Part shown: positions 25,701-38,370 of the stretch, one piece after another | How the letters are laid out: every line of letters begins with the position of its first letter | Numbering within the stretch: position 1 is the first letter of the stretch | Source: Branchiostoma floridae | Lineage: Eukaryota > Chordata > Leptocardii > Amphioxiformes > Branchiostomatidae | Assembly (NCBI RefSeq): GCF_000003815.2 | Contig: NW_023365936.1 | Coordinates: 124,001 to 188,000, forward strand | Length of the DNA: 64,000 nt | Reading direction: 5' to 3' | Notes under the pieces: model-generated | Databases searched by the model: none | What the model saw: the letters and a program-made list of their open reading frames with translations, nothing else | What the model was told of the DNA's origin: nothing | Made by a program: the position numbers and the translations under genes

Positions 25701-28700
25701 AATGCATCCTGAAGCAAACAATAGACACTCAATATGTCCTGACATCACACACGTAAACAAGAATACAGACCAATTGGGGCAACAAAGGAAGGTAAAAACG
25801 GTTGGTCACAGACAAATTATTTTCATACAAAAAGGCATGACAGAAGAACAGGATACGATCAATGAGAAGTAATGCCAAAGTTGATTTTTAGCATGTGCAC
25901 TGACATGATAAGAAGTACATACTTGTACAGCCCTGAATATCAAGCAACATTGTAGAGAAAGGAATTTTTGGGTGTTCTAAACTACGAATTGGTGTTACGA
26001 ATTCATGAAAGTTTTAAGATGCCATAATGCTATTGAATACAAGTTGCACTTTATTAGCAAAATGTGGATGTAAATATATTTGGTTGATTGTGTTGCTTAT
26101 AGACCAAATAACTCAAGGGTTCAATCGTTAATCATTTGTGTTTGAATTCACTTTATGTTTATTTGGATGGTGGCTTCGACTAAGTTAGAGTTTCCAATAA
26201 AATCTTTGATACACTAATTGGCTGTTTTCTGGATGTAACCTTCTTTGTTTTTTTTGGATTGTTTTCATGTTGGATAGTTAGGTTGAATAGGATTAGAAAA
26301 TAATAATCCAGATTTTTGTGTTGTGGGAAAGATGTGGTCCCAGAGCAGCTTTCTTTGAAACCGTGGCCATGTTGATTTGATTATATGAATGAAATCCTCT
26401 GGGAACCCCAGAACTGATGTGAGCTTTTTATAATATGTTTAGGAAGTTTGAACAAATGACCAGCCTCACTGCACTCACATAGTATCATACTATATGGAAT
26501 ACCTAATAATACATTCTTCAGTTTTGTTCTTTCACGTTATCTTCGTTGAATCTGAATTGACTTTTGGCATTCTACAACTGTCATATAAGTATCCATTTTA
26601 ATATATTTTGGTCGCAATTTACCGTATTTACGGTATATTTGCTCATTTTGCAGCTGCCTTGTTCAATTTTCAGTATGTTTTTAATTTTTTTGAAAAATTG
26701 ATGCACTTGCAGATGTCATCCACATAATCAAGTTGACATGGCCTAGCTGCAGATTACAAGCTTGTATATACAATAGAGAACATCATGCTGCTTGAGGGTA
26801 TCTTTCCTATGCTTTTCCGTGTACTTCTTTTATTCTGTGGCTAAAAATTCTTACATTTAAGAACAACCCAGATTACATGAAATGGTGAAAGGACACAGCA
26901 AGATTATATCATGCTTCAGGACACAGGAGACCAGAAAATATTTGGAAGAGAGCAAGCAAAAGTCTTTTGTTTGTCTTTGAATATGGTATGGAAGCTACCT
27001 TTGATTGCCATTCTATATGCTGGTGTTTCAACAATAAAAAAAAAGGACTTTCCCTTTCCCCTATAGAGGAGGGATGATGGAAACATCATGTGCATAGTGG
27101 GGGCTTGTTACTGCTGTCACAGCAGTGTTGAATACCCACTCAAAACTAGGACTGCATCGTCCTCAGAAATAAGTACATATCACCATGACTGTACCAGAAC
27201 AAGTGACGGCACCCCGCAGGTCTCCTACACAACCAGGACCAAGGTAGACATTATGACGCGCTCCGAACATTCTCGAGACATCGACTGCTTCATAGGACCT
27301 CAAAGGCCTGTACCTGATGGATAAAAGTACTGGCCATGGAAAGACAACATTGGCAGTTGTTATGTTGTTATTGGCAGCAGCAACAACTTGGTAGGTAATT
27401 ATGCTCTACCAGGTGTTTTGCCTCAACATACCAAAACATATCAATCCCAAAACTGTATAATGTACACAACATCTGTGGAGTCCCTTTACCGCTCAGCCTG
27501 CCTGGTTGCCATCAGCAATGGCGTTGCAGCATTGTTCAGCTTGATGAGTCTCTGCTCTCTCTGGCAACAGGGTTGGCTGGACACAGCAACTTCCCACTGG
27601 AATGTTGAGCCTTGGGAGAATCACCTCAAGGATGTCTTTGTTGCTTGCCTTGAAGTATCAAGCACGTTGCTGGTTTTCAAATAGGAGAACTTCGGGGATG
27701 AAAGGTTGTGCATGGCATATCCTGCTTGCCAAGCTTGGCCCCTTACAGCTCCTTGCACCTCTTGCCTTGTACTACATGTGGATCCTTGAATAGCAGACCT
27801 TTGGGGATGTTGCCTATTCCAGTCATGGCCCATCTACCTTCCATGGCAAGTTGGCAGGGGCAAACATCTGTGCTATTGCCTTCTTCAAGCTCATCTTGAA
27901 GCATCAAGCCTCTTGTTTTCTTCATGTTCCCTGAATGACAGAGCTTTGGAGATATGAAAGGTTGCGCATGTTCCAGACATACCACCTCAATCTGCTTGGC
28001 AAAGAAAAACCTCTGTGTTGAGGTTGATGTGATGTATCTATCTGATTCTCACCATCCCACAGAGACCATTCAACAGCAAACAGGATGTCTTACGCCTTTC
28101 TAACTGTGTGTAGTCAACATTGATAGAAGAGCTTCTTATCTGTCTTGTAGCTGATGGATATGCCATCCCAGCTGTTATGTTGAAGATATCACCAAGCATG
28201 ACTATGAAGGTTATGCTGATGAGTGTTGGCAACAGGACAAAATCTTGCTTCACTCCATTGGTCCATGGGAAGGCTGCTGATGTTTCTCCACCATCAACCC
28301 TAGGCCTCAAGCCAACTGTCATTGTCATGCCATCATGAAATGAAACCAATGGTTTTATGAATAAAAACCATGACCAATCATCCCATATTCTGTTGAAACT
28401 GAAGAGTGCACAACAAGCTGTACAGCTTCCCTGGCAGTCAGCTTCACTTTTGTTATGTCAAGCAGGGCACTGCAACTCTGTAGGATTGTCTCTCATACCA
28501 GAACCAGAACTGGCCATCAAGCCATGACTCTCCCCATGAAGTTTGAGCTAGGTGGTTCTGCATCCCTTGGCCTGGTGAAACAATAACTAATCCAATAATG
28601 TGGAATTACCCGAATTCAAAAATTCCAAATAGGGCAGTGTACCTGAACATGTACCAGTAGAACAACATCAGTCCAAAATACCACGGAACATACATGTACG

Positions 28701-31700
28701 TGTACATGTACATGTACCTGAACAAACTTTTATTATACTCATTGTAGAACACAACTTTTACCAGCAATACACGATGTTGTTACTAAAACATGTTAACTGT
28801 TTATTCATCTTTCTGTCATCATTGAAGACCACAAGTTACACGTACATTGCCAAGTTGTTCAGGTACAGGTACGGGTACACTTCTTAACCAGAACCTGTAA
28901 TAGTGTAAAACCTCTGTGCAGAAGTCCATAACTGATGAAAGATATACACTGATATACAGTCGTAAAAACATTAAAAGGTGATGCAGCACCATTGGTCTAT
29001 AGGGAAAGCCTTGGGGCCTCATGACATGTGCAATGTTAGAAATGTCAAGACAGACTATGGTACCACTGTGAATAAAGAAGCACTGATCCAGTCAAATATT
29101 CAACAGAAGAATGTATACTCTAACCATTACTATGCAAATATCTACATGAACTTACTGTATAGTAATTTATTTATAAGAATATATAGTGGTAAACTATTTA
29201 TGGGTATGTGTAAAAGATCAAAGATGATTATCTTAAAAACAGCAATGTCCACTAATTGTTAGGGGAGGCAAATAAACACATACTTTTGTTGAAGTGTTTT
29301 CTTTTTAAAGATTTTTTGATGAAGTTTGAGGTTCCTGAAATAAAACGTTTCTTCAGCTGACTCAGATATGGACGGCAACATTTATGAATGTTACATTTAA
29401 TTCAGTGGTTACATTAGTGTCCTACCATTATGTGTGCTGTAGCATTATACTACCAACTAAATGACTTAAGATTTCAAAATCAAATCAAAAGTAGCAGATC
29501 TACAAAAATGTATATATTTTACAGGAAGTAACATATGAACATAGACAGACTGTACAAACATACAGATTGGGAAAGTTATGAAAGTTAACTTTGAGTAGAT
29601 AATGGGTATATACATCATACAAAGGCAGAACTCAAACACATGGTTACATGCAAAATTGTATGTTCTAATGGCAAAAGTATCACATTTAATGTTTTTTGAT
29701 ATTTCACCTCCAAAAATTGAATTTCAAGGTTGTGATCATAATAAATTCACCTCCAAAATTGAATTTTTTAGACACGTCACCTCTAAAATTGAAGCTTTCT
29801 AGAGATCACACCTCCAAAATTGAAGCTTTGTAGACATTTCACCTCCAAAATTGAAGCATTCTAGACATTTCATCCCTAAAACTGAAGACTTCTAGACATT
29901 TCACCTCCAAAATTGAAGTTTCCTCTAGAGACACTTAACATAAAAAATTGAGGATATCTAGTAGACATTTCACAGACATTTCAACTCCAAAATCTTCTGG
30001 ACTTTAAACCATCAAAATTGAAAGTTTCTAGACATTTTACCTCCAAAACTGAAGGTTTAAAGATGGCTCGCATCAGAAATTGTAGGTTTCACCTTTTCAC
30101 CTCCAACTTTGAAGGTTTTTAGACATTTCACCAACCAAATCGAAGTTTTCTAGACCATTTCACATCAGATTCTGAAATTGAAGCTTTCTAGACATTCAAA
30201 ATTGAATTTTTCTAGACATTTCACATCCAAAAACTGAACTTCAAGGTTTCTAGACTTTTCACCTAAATGTCATATTGAAGGCTATTGCCTTTAAAATGGA
30301 TGGTTTCCAACTTTTTCATCTTAAATCTTAGATGGTGTAGATAGGTAATTCTACTGGTTGTTGCATGTAGATATCTTGAGACCTGTCACTACTTATTAGG
30401 ATAAAATTCCAAGCCTATTTCTTTTAAGAACAAACATTAAAATATTTTTCAAACCTGTTAGAAGAACATACCTTTTCAGCCCCATCCAGATTTTAAATGG
30501 TTTCAAATCTTTCATGTTTTACTTACATCATATTGCTCCGCCTTCCCTTTCCACTCACACAGACCTGCGTTCAGACACTTAACTGGCAGGTCTCCAATGT
30601 CTCGCTTGATAGCTCTATCCGGAAATGCCTTGATTCAAAATAAAACACAAATGTTATGACTTTGGATAGAGAAAAGTGACATATAAACACTGACTTAAGG
30701 CAGTACATGTAGGCTAATGGGTAACAATTTAATAATTTGGTACCAAAATTATGGCTTGATTTTCTGTATAGTGACTGACGTGTGTGATAAGTATACTGCT
30801 TGACATATACTAATAGTATTAAGAAAATACACTGAAATAGGAAATAGCCCCCAAAATATACATTTTCAGCCCTTTTCCTTCACCTACATGTACCACCTGT
30901 CCACCTTTGATGTGATTATCAGAATAATGTCTGCAATGATTGCAGTATCATGGATCTGATATCATTATTTGACGTACCTTCAAATTGCAGTTCGAAATTC
31001 TGCAATAGTTTATGTGTTCCTCAATAGCAGTGTGCCTGATGGTCTTGACTGCTTTGCTGCGCTCCTCTGACATGAGATGCCACCATATTGCTTTGCATTG
31101 TATTTGTTTATGTTTTCATTAAAATATTTTGTCTTCTCAACTCTTGCCGGAGAGAAGACTGCAATGTCAGACTTTGCTAAACTATTTTCAAGAGTTTCCT
31201 GTTGCTATACTGTACACTTTGCATATGCTTTCTTAAAGCTGTTCCAAGACATGACATGGATTTTCTTCTTTCTGTGGTCACCAAGGCAACAATTCATCTT
31301 TAAATTCAAAATTGCTGACTGAAAAAGAGACATTTATGATGGCAAAGTATTGACATGCACATAATGCAATGCACACATCACAGTCAAATAGATGAGTTAT
31401 ACCAATAATAACATTAGTATATTTCTAAATACACTGTGTTACAATCTGTTCTTCAGAGACATTCACAAGTGTTGGTGTACACAAAAATGTAATGGTGGTA
31501 TAACCTGGTACAATGTATATAATAGTAGTCTTCTTATTTTTCAAAAGTTGGTACACATGCAATTGCGAATCCTTTGAATTCCCTCTATTTTGCAACATTT
31601 GAGATTTATACCTGCTCTCTCTTTAGCATTGAATCTTCTGACTGCACATCCTGTGGGCATTGTTTGCACATCTGTATATCTGGAAGGCTGTAAATAGAAA

Positions 31701-32441
31701 ATATAGACCTGAGTAACAAACAATCAATGGAAAATAGTTAATATAACATTTCACTAAAGAAAGCAAACTGATTGGTCCAGATTCTATCAGGTACCTGATA
31801 TATATAGATACAAGTAATAATATCAATAGAAACAATAATTAATGGAATGTACGAATGACTGAATCTGAGGAATTTGATTAAAACAATCGTTAAGAAATCA
31901 AATTTTTATGAACTTAGTTTGTATGACCTAAATAGTGGCAGATATACTCAATGCGGCTCAGACAAAATTTGAAGAAGCTCCAGACACATGACAGATATTC
32001 CTCTGTGAACTGCTCTCCAATCTGAACTAACACTAGGAAAATGATCTCAGTTGTTCCATTAACTTTTATACAATGTGTATTAAGGGCATGACCATTTTTA
32101 ATTTAAGGTAATGACATGCATATGACATAAATGTAAATATTTGATGTCTTGTATATATGTCATTGTATTTGTGAAGTCCAGTGCCCCTAGGGCAAGTGAC
32201 TAATAATCTAGATTCAGATAAAGTCTCAAGTCTCCTCTTCAAACAGGTGCGCCTCATCATCACACTTTTTTTTTATCGTGCTGTGAATAATTACGTACTC
32301 GAAGATTTCATCCAGACATGATTTGCAATAGCGATGACCACAGTATGTCTGGAAGGGTTCCCGGAGAACAAGGCGGCATGCTGAGCACAGGTACTTGTCT
32401 TCTACCCTGACTTCAAAGATTTCCCGTGAGTATCCTGGCAT
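19711..32441 (-). CDS. TRAF2: TRAF2-like signalling adaptor / RING-type protein
   Basis: Eight exons: 32441-32299, 31687-31612, 31064-30978, 30628-30527, 21861-21697, 21323-21249, 21005-20919, 20721-19711, giving 581 residues (human TRAF2 has 501). Residues 19-58 form a RING with C19, C22, C34, H36, C39, C42, C55, C58. TRAF-type zinc fingers span about 103-245 and include [11 protein letters not shown], as in TRAF2. A coiled coil occupies about 274-425. The TRAF-C (MATH) domain runs from 428 to the end, and pieces such as [17 protein letters not shown] are close to vertebrate TRAF2. The receptor-peptide pocket looks intact: R and Y in RIYLNGD and the serine run in TSSSF are present. The start is the ATG of MPGYS, just before the RING; a non-coding first exon is likely because an acceptor (CATTGCAG) lies 14 nt upstream. 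The family links TNF receptors to NF-kB and JNK signalling in the cytoplasm. Confidence 0.93.
22228..23330. mobile_element. TIR element with G-rich ends, copy A
   Basis: Ends are GTGCCGGTGTGACAGC and its mirror GCTGTCACACCGGTAC. The body is 1.1 kb and non-coding. The right end carries a cluster of GGGGGGCGAGATCGC-type units in both orientations with several G runs. Copy B begins 418 bp further on in the same orientation. It lies in the long intron of the TRAF2-like gene. Confidence 0.85.
23748..24794. mobile_element. TIR element with G-rich ends, copy B
   Basis: Perfect 16-bp terminal inverted repeats GTACCGGTGTGACAGC and GCTGTCACACCGGTAC. The body is nearly identical to copy A over about 1 kb but lacks a segment of about 90 bp that copy A has near 22998-23090, and its right end has an extra GCGAGATCGCTAGTGATTTC unit. 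The sequence suits a Tc1/mariner-like or other TA-targeting non-autonomous element, but the class is uncertain. Confidence 0.88.
26365..26743. mobile_element. Inverted-repeat element, GGCCATGTTGATT family
   Basis: The left end reads GGCCATGTTGATTTGATTAT and the right end mirrors it as GGCCATGTCAACTTGATTAT in reverse complement. About 380 bp, AT-rich, non-coding. A related element is at 50166-50514. It lies in the TRAF2-like intron. Confidence 0.65.
27480..28350 (-). pseudogene. Decayed LINE reverse-transcriptase fragment
   Basis: On the minus strand near 28349-28180 the frame contains [15 protein letters not shown] and [16 protein letters not shown], which resembles the conserved reverse-transcriptase stretch of non-LTR retrotransposons. 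Downstream the same strand, with shifts and stops, resembles the C-terminal part of such proteins (for example RIHM and RGARSCKG near 27800). It is clearly inactive and lies in the TRAF2-like intron, in the sense orientation. Assignment to a LINE clade is not possible by eye. Confidence 0.55.
29690..30260. repeat. Degenerate 31-bp minisatellite
   Basis: About 18 diverged copies of a 31-bp unit related to TAGACATTTCACCTCCAAAA followed by TTGAAG and a short T-rich spacer. Three neighbouring units near 29820-29915 keep the 31-bp period exactly. It lies in the TRAF2-like intron just downstream, in the direction of transcription, of exon 30628-30527. Confidence 0.85.
30978..31064 (-). other. Possible optional exon of the TRAF2-like gene
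   Basis: This 87-nt segment encodes 29 residues including [19 protein letters not shown], placed between the RING and the first TRAF zinc finger. It is phase 0 at both ends, so the transcript reads in frame with or without it (581 or 552 residues). The in-frame acceptor is the second AG of CAGAG; the more usual-looking CAG two bases earlier would break the frame. Vertebrate TRAF2 has no obvious match to these residues, so it may be an insertion or an alternative exon. Confidence 0.55.
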
Positions 32442-32616
32442 CTTGTATTCAACACCTGCAATGGAAATAAAAACATTAGTTATGCACTTCCTGACCCACT
32501 ATACCAAACATCAAAAAGCAACTGTTATCTACAACTCGGTTTAGTTCTTAGTTGGCAAAAGAATTTACTGAGACCTTATACAAGTAATACTATATTAAAC
32601 AAGAGTTCGGAGACCT

Positions 32617-33303
32617 CATACCTCCATGAAATATTCTGATTATGCAAATGACTTTCTTATGCTTGCTTATGTACACCTTTCACTAATTTACACAGGTCAC
32701 AGTGTTGACAGCCCAATCATTTACTACACATACTAAGAAGAATTAGGATACTTCCATTTAGGATAATTAATTATGCAAATTAGTCACTTATTTGCATAAT
32801 TAGTATCTGCTCAACTTCGGCCTGCCACGAACTACATATGTAACATATATTTGAGTCCTATATTGGAAAACACTGTAAATATAGATTTTCCTCATTAAAT
32901 ATGCAAATTAAGTTCAAATTTGCATAATTTGTACTTCATAATGTACATCTCTGCCACAGGTACCTGCATACCAAATATGGAAATCCATTATTCCTATGTT
33001 CCATTATTCTCCTTGAAAGATTTTGACAAAAATGCTCCTGCAGTTACAGAGCAAGCCGCTAGGGGGCTCAAACATACACCACTTCTTCCTTACATCAAAA
33101 GCTATCTGCCATGAAGAAATTAAGACCATAGCATATCCGGTTAAAAAGATATAAAAAATGGAAGTTCTGCTGCAGTACCAAGGTCACACACCAGGAGGCC
33201 CAAAATTGACCTTGACCTTCGTCTTCCCCACCCCTACCCATATACAAAATATCACCGTAGTCCATCAAGAGGTTCCCAAGTTATGATGTCCACAAATATC
33301 CGG

Positions 33304-33344
<41 letters not shown>

Positions 33345-33384
33345 GACACACTCAAAACTATACCTCCATTTTTTCATGGAGGTA
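32617..33384. mobile_element. Element bounded by TACCTCCATGAAA inverted ends
   Basis: The left end has ATACCTCCATGAAA and the right end TTTTCATGGAGGTA, about 770 bp apart. The right end also forms its own hairpin (TACCTCCATT with TTTCATGGAGGTA). A (CA)n run lies at about 33305-33341. Non-coding. Confidence 0.6.
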
Positions 33385-33861
33385 ACAACTTAAAAAGTGA
33401 AATATTGCAGAACTCTGCTTAGCTAGGGATGGAGAAGAAACTAGAAAAGCCGACATTTGCTTGAGAGCAAATACAGCATATTTCAGCCACTCCCTCCCCA
33501 TGCAACAACAAAATCACCCATTTGAAAAATCACTTTTACTAATGAAGGTTCAACTCAAAAATGAATCTGACAAAATCCTACTGTGCAAGAATGGACTCCA
33601 GTACACCCCATTTGAATTTGCACAATAGACCAGTCCAGAAATACTTTTGAACAAGAAACCGAATCCAAAATTGAAGTTCGCAAAAAAGGTCCCCCTTGCA
33701 TGAAAAGGTGTAATAGACCAGTCTAAAACACTTTGACATGATCACCAAAGTTCAAAAATGGATTTAAAAAAATGCCCCCATCTGTGCAAGAATGGACTCT
33801 CCCAGCACACCCCATGTAAAATTGCAAAATAGACTAGTTGAAAATACACTCACTGAAAGAC

Positions 33862-36195
33862 TTAAGGTATTTTGGTTGGCTAAATACCACTGCAGTGAAA
33901 CTATGTTTTTCATGTACATAATGATGGTTACAAACTCACGGTTGCGCAAACTGATATCTACTAACGATCTGTAGTTACAGTGGAATTCGCTTATTTGGAT
34001 AGCTCATTTGTCAGCGCATTTTATCCAATAGTCCGAAGTATCCAACAGTCCGAAGTTGGGCCACTTAGGACCGAAGGGACACTACACACACGATACGGAA
34101 CTTCATTTACAAAAGACCCACAAAACTTTTTACTCAGACATTTGTTCATCTAGAACAGTAGTCTAAGGTCTCATTCCTGTATTACTCCGAGTGTAGAGTC
34201 TAAAGGAATCCGGGCGAAAAAATTATATGGCCCGCAAAGCGTTGTTTTAGGTGGACCATAAATTCCCATTAATAAACCATAACTGATATGAAAAGGAATT
34301 TAGATGAAAGCTTGTGTATTATTGGCATGATCATGCACGAAAGTTTCGTGACCCGATCGATCCTCGGACGTTTACGTTTATTTGTACTGAAAGCTCCGGT
34401 CAGGCCCCGGGTATTGAAGACGACCTCTAGCGAATAGCGGCTAGGTGCATTTTGAAATGTGATAGAAATTGTTGCGTCGGCTAGATTTGGGTGAAAATTT
34501 TTTTATTGTCTAACAAACGTGTGTGCTTACAATAGAAAGCAAAACATCTCCAAATAGACTGTGTTTTAATTGGATTTGCGGACATAGAAGCTGTGTGTTA
34601 AAGCATTGAATTCAATGGGGCGATCTAATTGTGTAATGAAACCCTAAGCAGTAGTTAACCTACAGTACTGCTTTGAATGAATGGAACGTCAACTGTTTGA
34701 ATCTATAACATCATTTAATAGCCAGCAAAATATCGAAGAGATTCCAGTTACAAGCTTTACATAATTATATGTTCCGATATTATACAATTTACGTGCGGTG
34801 ATAAATCTAATAAAGATTTTTAAGTCGGTGGCTAAATGAACATGTAGAAAAATACGCTTGACTTGCACTGCCGAGGGCATAACTAAATGAACCACAACAA
34901 AGACAAACACAACTTCGCTTGTATTGGCCGGAAAAAATCATGTTGATTTCGTAATTTTGAGCAAAATGACGGTACGTATTGGAGAGATAAACTCTTCACC
35001 TTCTTATTTACATCTTGTGTCCACAAACTACGCTGAAATTTCAAACTCGACGCCGTCTTTCGCGGTGGAAGACGGAAAAAATCAATGTCAAAACATTTAA
35101 GATGGCGTCGCAGCGTGGGTTGAGATATCCCACCATTCAATGCGGCTGATTGCGACATCACAGTTCATTGACCCTGTTGCATTACGTGCGCTGCAAAAAT
35201 CTATGTAGCGCAGCCGAAATCAGCTCAATAATGAGACAGTGGCTATGTAAAACACATTTTTTTGTAGGGTAAACCAAATTTAGACATTGTTTGAAGGCGA
35301 AATATGAACTCAAAAGCGTGTTGACGTCCACCCATCATGCCTTGCAACCTACCAAAATGGCGCCTGACCAAATGTTCGCGCGCTTCCACAGCGGTATCGG
35401 CAAGATTTTTGGTGGAATCTACCTTTCTTTCGGTCCTTTTCATGATTCTATAGCGCCCTCATCTGGCTCAAGGTAGGTACTGCAGGATTAGGGACTGCTG
35501 TGTCCAAATCAGGGCTGTCTCCAGCTTAATTTTTTTCCGTCCCAATGAATTGCTGATTTTCCTGGTTAAGTATGTCATTTTAAGTATATGCCTTCATACA
35601 TACAGTTGTTGGTTAATTTTCACCTCATTTTGTAAGTTATAGCGTATATTTTCCCATTTTTATTCGATAAACGTTGACATAATCCTATCCAAAAACCCGA
35701 AGTTTGAGATGGCGGGTTATCCAATTCTGCGATGTCTTAAACAATAGAATGAATGGCAAATGGTTTGGGATTTCGCAATTCTATACAATTACCCGAATTA
35801 TCCAAATAGGCGTAATATGAATAATTGGAATCAACTGTATTAAGAATTAATTTTTTCTAATTACATGTAGATGAAAACAAACATTTTCTAATTACTACAG
35901 TTCATTAGTAGATATCAATTTGCGCAACCGTGAGTTTGTAGCTTTCATCATTATGCAACGAAAAACGAAGTTTCATTACAGTGGTATGTACCAAAGTGCT
36001 GTATTTTGTCATATAAATAAATAATATTAGGGGCAATAAAAATGATGACGTCATCAATTTGGCCCCCAAAAATCAGATTTAGAATTCTTTCATGGCCATC
36101 TATCAACAGTCATTACGGCTTCATTCTTTCTTAATTTATCAATAAGAAAACAGTGGAAGGTCAAAATGCCAATTTAGCCAACCGAGATACCTTAA
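33862..36195. mobile_element. Foldback structure with arms about 115 bp or more
   Basis: The left arm starts TTAAGGTATTTTGGTTGGCT and contains CAAACTCACGGTTGCGCAAA and GATATCTACTAA before 33977. The right arm, read in reverse complement from 36195, starts TTAAGGTATCTCGGTTGGCT and contains the same two blocks in the same order near 35970-35910, with an extra segment of about 180 bp. A pogo-like element sits between the arms. Confidence 0.7.
33978..35837. mobile_element. Pogo/Tigger-like element nested in the foldback
   Basis: The left end CAGTGGAATTCGCTTATTTG and the right end, in reverse complement CAGTTGATTCCAATTATTC, are imperfect inverted repeats bounded by TA on both sides (33976-33977 and 35838-35839). 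The left end resembles the known pogo end CAGTATAATTCGCTT. Inside are further matches such as TTATCCAATAGTCCGAAG and AACCCGAAG. No transposase frame is visible in the 1.86 kb. Confidence 0.6.
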
Positions 36196-36499
36196 CAAAA
36201 TCCCCAGTCCAAAGATGAATTTTTCTTAAAATGAACCCCTCCGCGTAACAATGGACTCTTCCAGATAACACCAGGCTTGCTGATTGGCTTCCAAATCCTC
36301 CTCACGATATTCATTCAGGCTAAGTGATTGGTTACCTTTTTAATTACTAGTAAGTTATATTGGCATACAGTTCTGCAAGTGAGAAAGCCTAAAAATGGGG
36401 TCGACGACCTTGAGGTCATTGACCCTGTAGCCATCGGAAAATGACCCAAAAAATCCCCCCCAAAAATTGTTTTGAAGTGGTTCATGCCAAAAATAATAC

Positions 36500-37130
36500 A
36501 TGGGTCATTTGGATGAATATCTAGTGCACCCCTGTACCAAAATGTAGGTCATTTGGCTGCAAAACCAGCGTACAGGAGCGAAAAGTGTCCTTTTTTGTAA
36601 AAAAAAATGGCCCAAAAATCGCATAATTACGCATTTTGTTGTACTGTATGCCAAAAGTGTTATTGAATCCATGTGCGCATATGTGAAGTGCACTTCTATG
36701 CCAGAATTTGAGCTCAATTGGTCGTAAAACCAGGGTACTGGAGCCAAAAATGTACTTTTTTGGTCAAAAAATGGCCAAAAAAAATCACAAAAGTAAGCAT
36801 TTCGTTGTGCTGTATGCCAAAACTGTTATTGACCCCATGTGGGCATATGACCATGGCACCTCTGTACCAAATTTCAGGTTATTCTGATGTAATACCAGGG
36901 TACAAGGGCCAAAATATACAGTTTTGGTCTAAAAATTGCCCAAAAAACGCAATAAAATCATTTTAAAGGCAAATATGAAAAAAAAAATTTAAAAAGCCTA
37001 AGGGAATTGGCCCACTCTACCCTTGTCCAAATTTCAAGTGATTAGGTAAAAGAATGACGGAGATAACGTGTTTTGAAGATTTGACAGGAGAAGAAGAAGA
37101 AAGAAAGAAGAAACATTACGAATACAATAT
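36500..37130. repeat. Degenerate tandem repeat with about 170-bp units
   Basis: Three diverged units each contain TGTACCAAAAT-like, AAAACCAG and TACTGTATGCCAAAA blocks followed by TTATTGA and CCATGTG. The stretch ends in a GAAGAAGAAGAAAGAAAG simple repeat at about 37089-37110. The open frames here derive from the repeat. Confidence 0.7.
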
Positions 37131-37295
37131 ATTTCATCGTACCTGTGGTATGGCTGAAATATAAATACCTGGTGTGCACATGTACATACTGATATGACTG
37201 TTGAAACTAGGGTTCAGCAGGTAAAAGGACTGTGTGCAGATAATGTCAAATATGAATGTTAAACTTTAAAGTCACCAATAACTGTTATATAGTTG

Positions 37296-37620
37296 CAGAA
37301 TAGCAAATATACAAAAGTAACGAGCTCCTTTCTCAGCACTGTGACACCTGGTGAGTGCTGAAGTGGTCGTCTGCACTTGAAGTCCAGCGCAGTGCAGGGC
37401 CGAGACAACTACTATTCCGCACCGGAGATACCTGTTCTACCTGTAACTATAATATTGTTTGCCAAAAAGATAGGAAACCTGTTGTAATAGTTGTCTACCT
37501 GTAATGTAATGACCTAATGTTTGTGGGCGCCCAGTGCTGAGGCCGATTTGACTGTTGATTCAGCACTGGAACACCAGTGCGGAACACGCTATTTTTGCAT
37601 ATTTGCTGCAGAATACACCT
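37296..37620. mobile_element. Imperfect inverted-repeat element
   Basis: The left block GCAGAATAGCAAATATACAA and later CAGCACTGTGACACCTGG mirror, with mismatches, the right block whose reverse complement reads TCTGCAGCAAATATGCAAAA and then GCACTGGTGTTCCAGTGC. About 325 bp, non-coding. Confidence 0.5.
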
Positions 37621-38302
37621 GCTTGGTTGTTAAAACTCAATAAAAGCTCTGTGTGTGTTGTGCTGGATGGTACTAGTGTACCATGGGGGGGGGGGGGGGG
37701 GCCTAGCTCTAAATGTTATGAAGTAGATTTCTAGCGAGGTCAACGCCCATGAAGCCGGTTCTTTCAAATGCAGAGTAACCAATTAACGCCAGACCGGTGG
37801 CACGCGAGGGCCAGGGAGGAATGTTTCACACCTTTTGTCCGTCGATTACTAGCTGTTGAATACCGTCAATACATTACAAAGGACATCTTTGTGGGGCTTC
37901 CTTTAGTTTGCAGCATGTATTTTTATGAGCTGGTCCCTTTGAATGCTGGTTATATAGAGTAGAAGGACGGACTGAATAATCAGCAAACAACACGACTTGA
38001 GTGCATAACGCATATATTTGACAACTTACTACAGCCGTTGTACACCGGGTCATCAGAGACGTCTCTTTACCTTGTTACAAGGTACAAGTTGTAAGTTGTA
38101 GAACTACGTACTGTTTTTATTTTTGTGAATGCAAGGAAATAACACTGAAACATAGGGTGACACGTACTAAAAGTCACAACTTTTTGGGTTGACAACATTT
38201 TGGGGAGTGACAAGAAGCGAAACATTTCAGTTACAAAAGTACGACCGTATAGTGATAAAAAGTAAAATATTCAACAAAAGAAAACTTTTTAAAAATTGCA
38301 CC

Positions 38303-38370
38303 ACGTCAGGTTCGAACTCTGGTCCAAAAGTTACAAATCCAATCACTGGTCAACTACGCCACGAAGCCTT
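38303..38370 (-). repeat. tRNA-like relic with A and B boxes
   Basis: The minus strand carries TGGCGTAGTTG (A-box-like, 38361-38351) and GTTCGAACC (B-box-like, 38317-38309) with about 33 bp between them, the spacing of a tRNA. The stems do not fold well by eye, so this is more likely the head of an old tRNA-derived SINE or a tRNA pseudogene than a working tRNA. Confidence 0.4.

Noticed and set aside
29690-30260. Regularly spaced repeats considered as a CRISPR array
   Set aside because: Units are adjoining and degenerate with no unique spacers, and the genome is animal.
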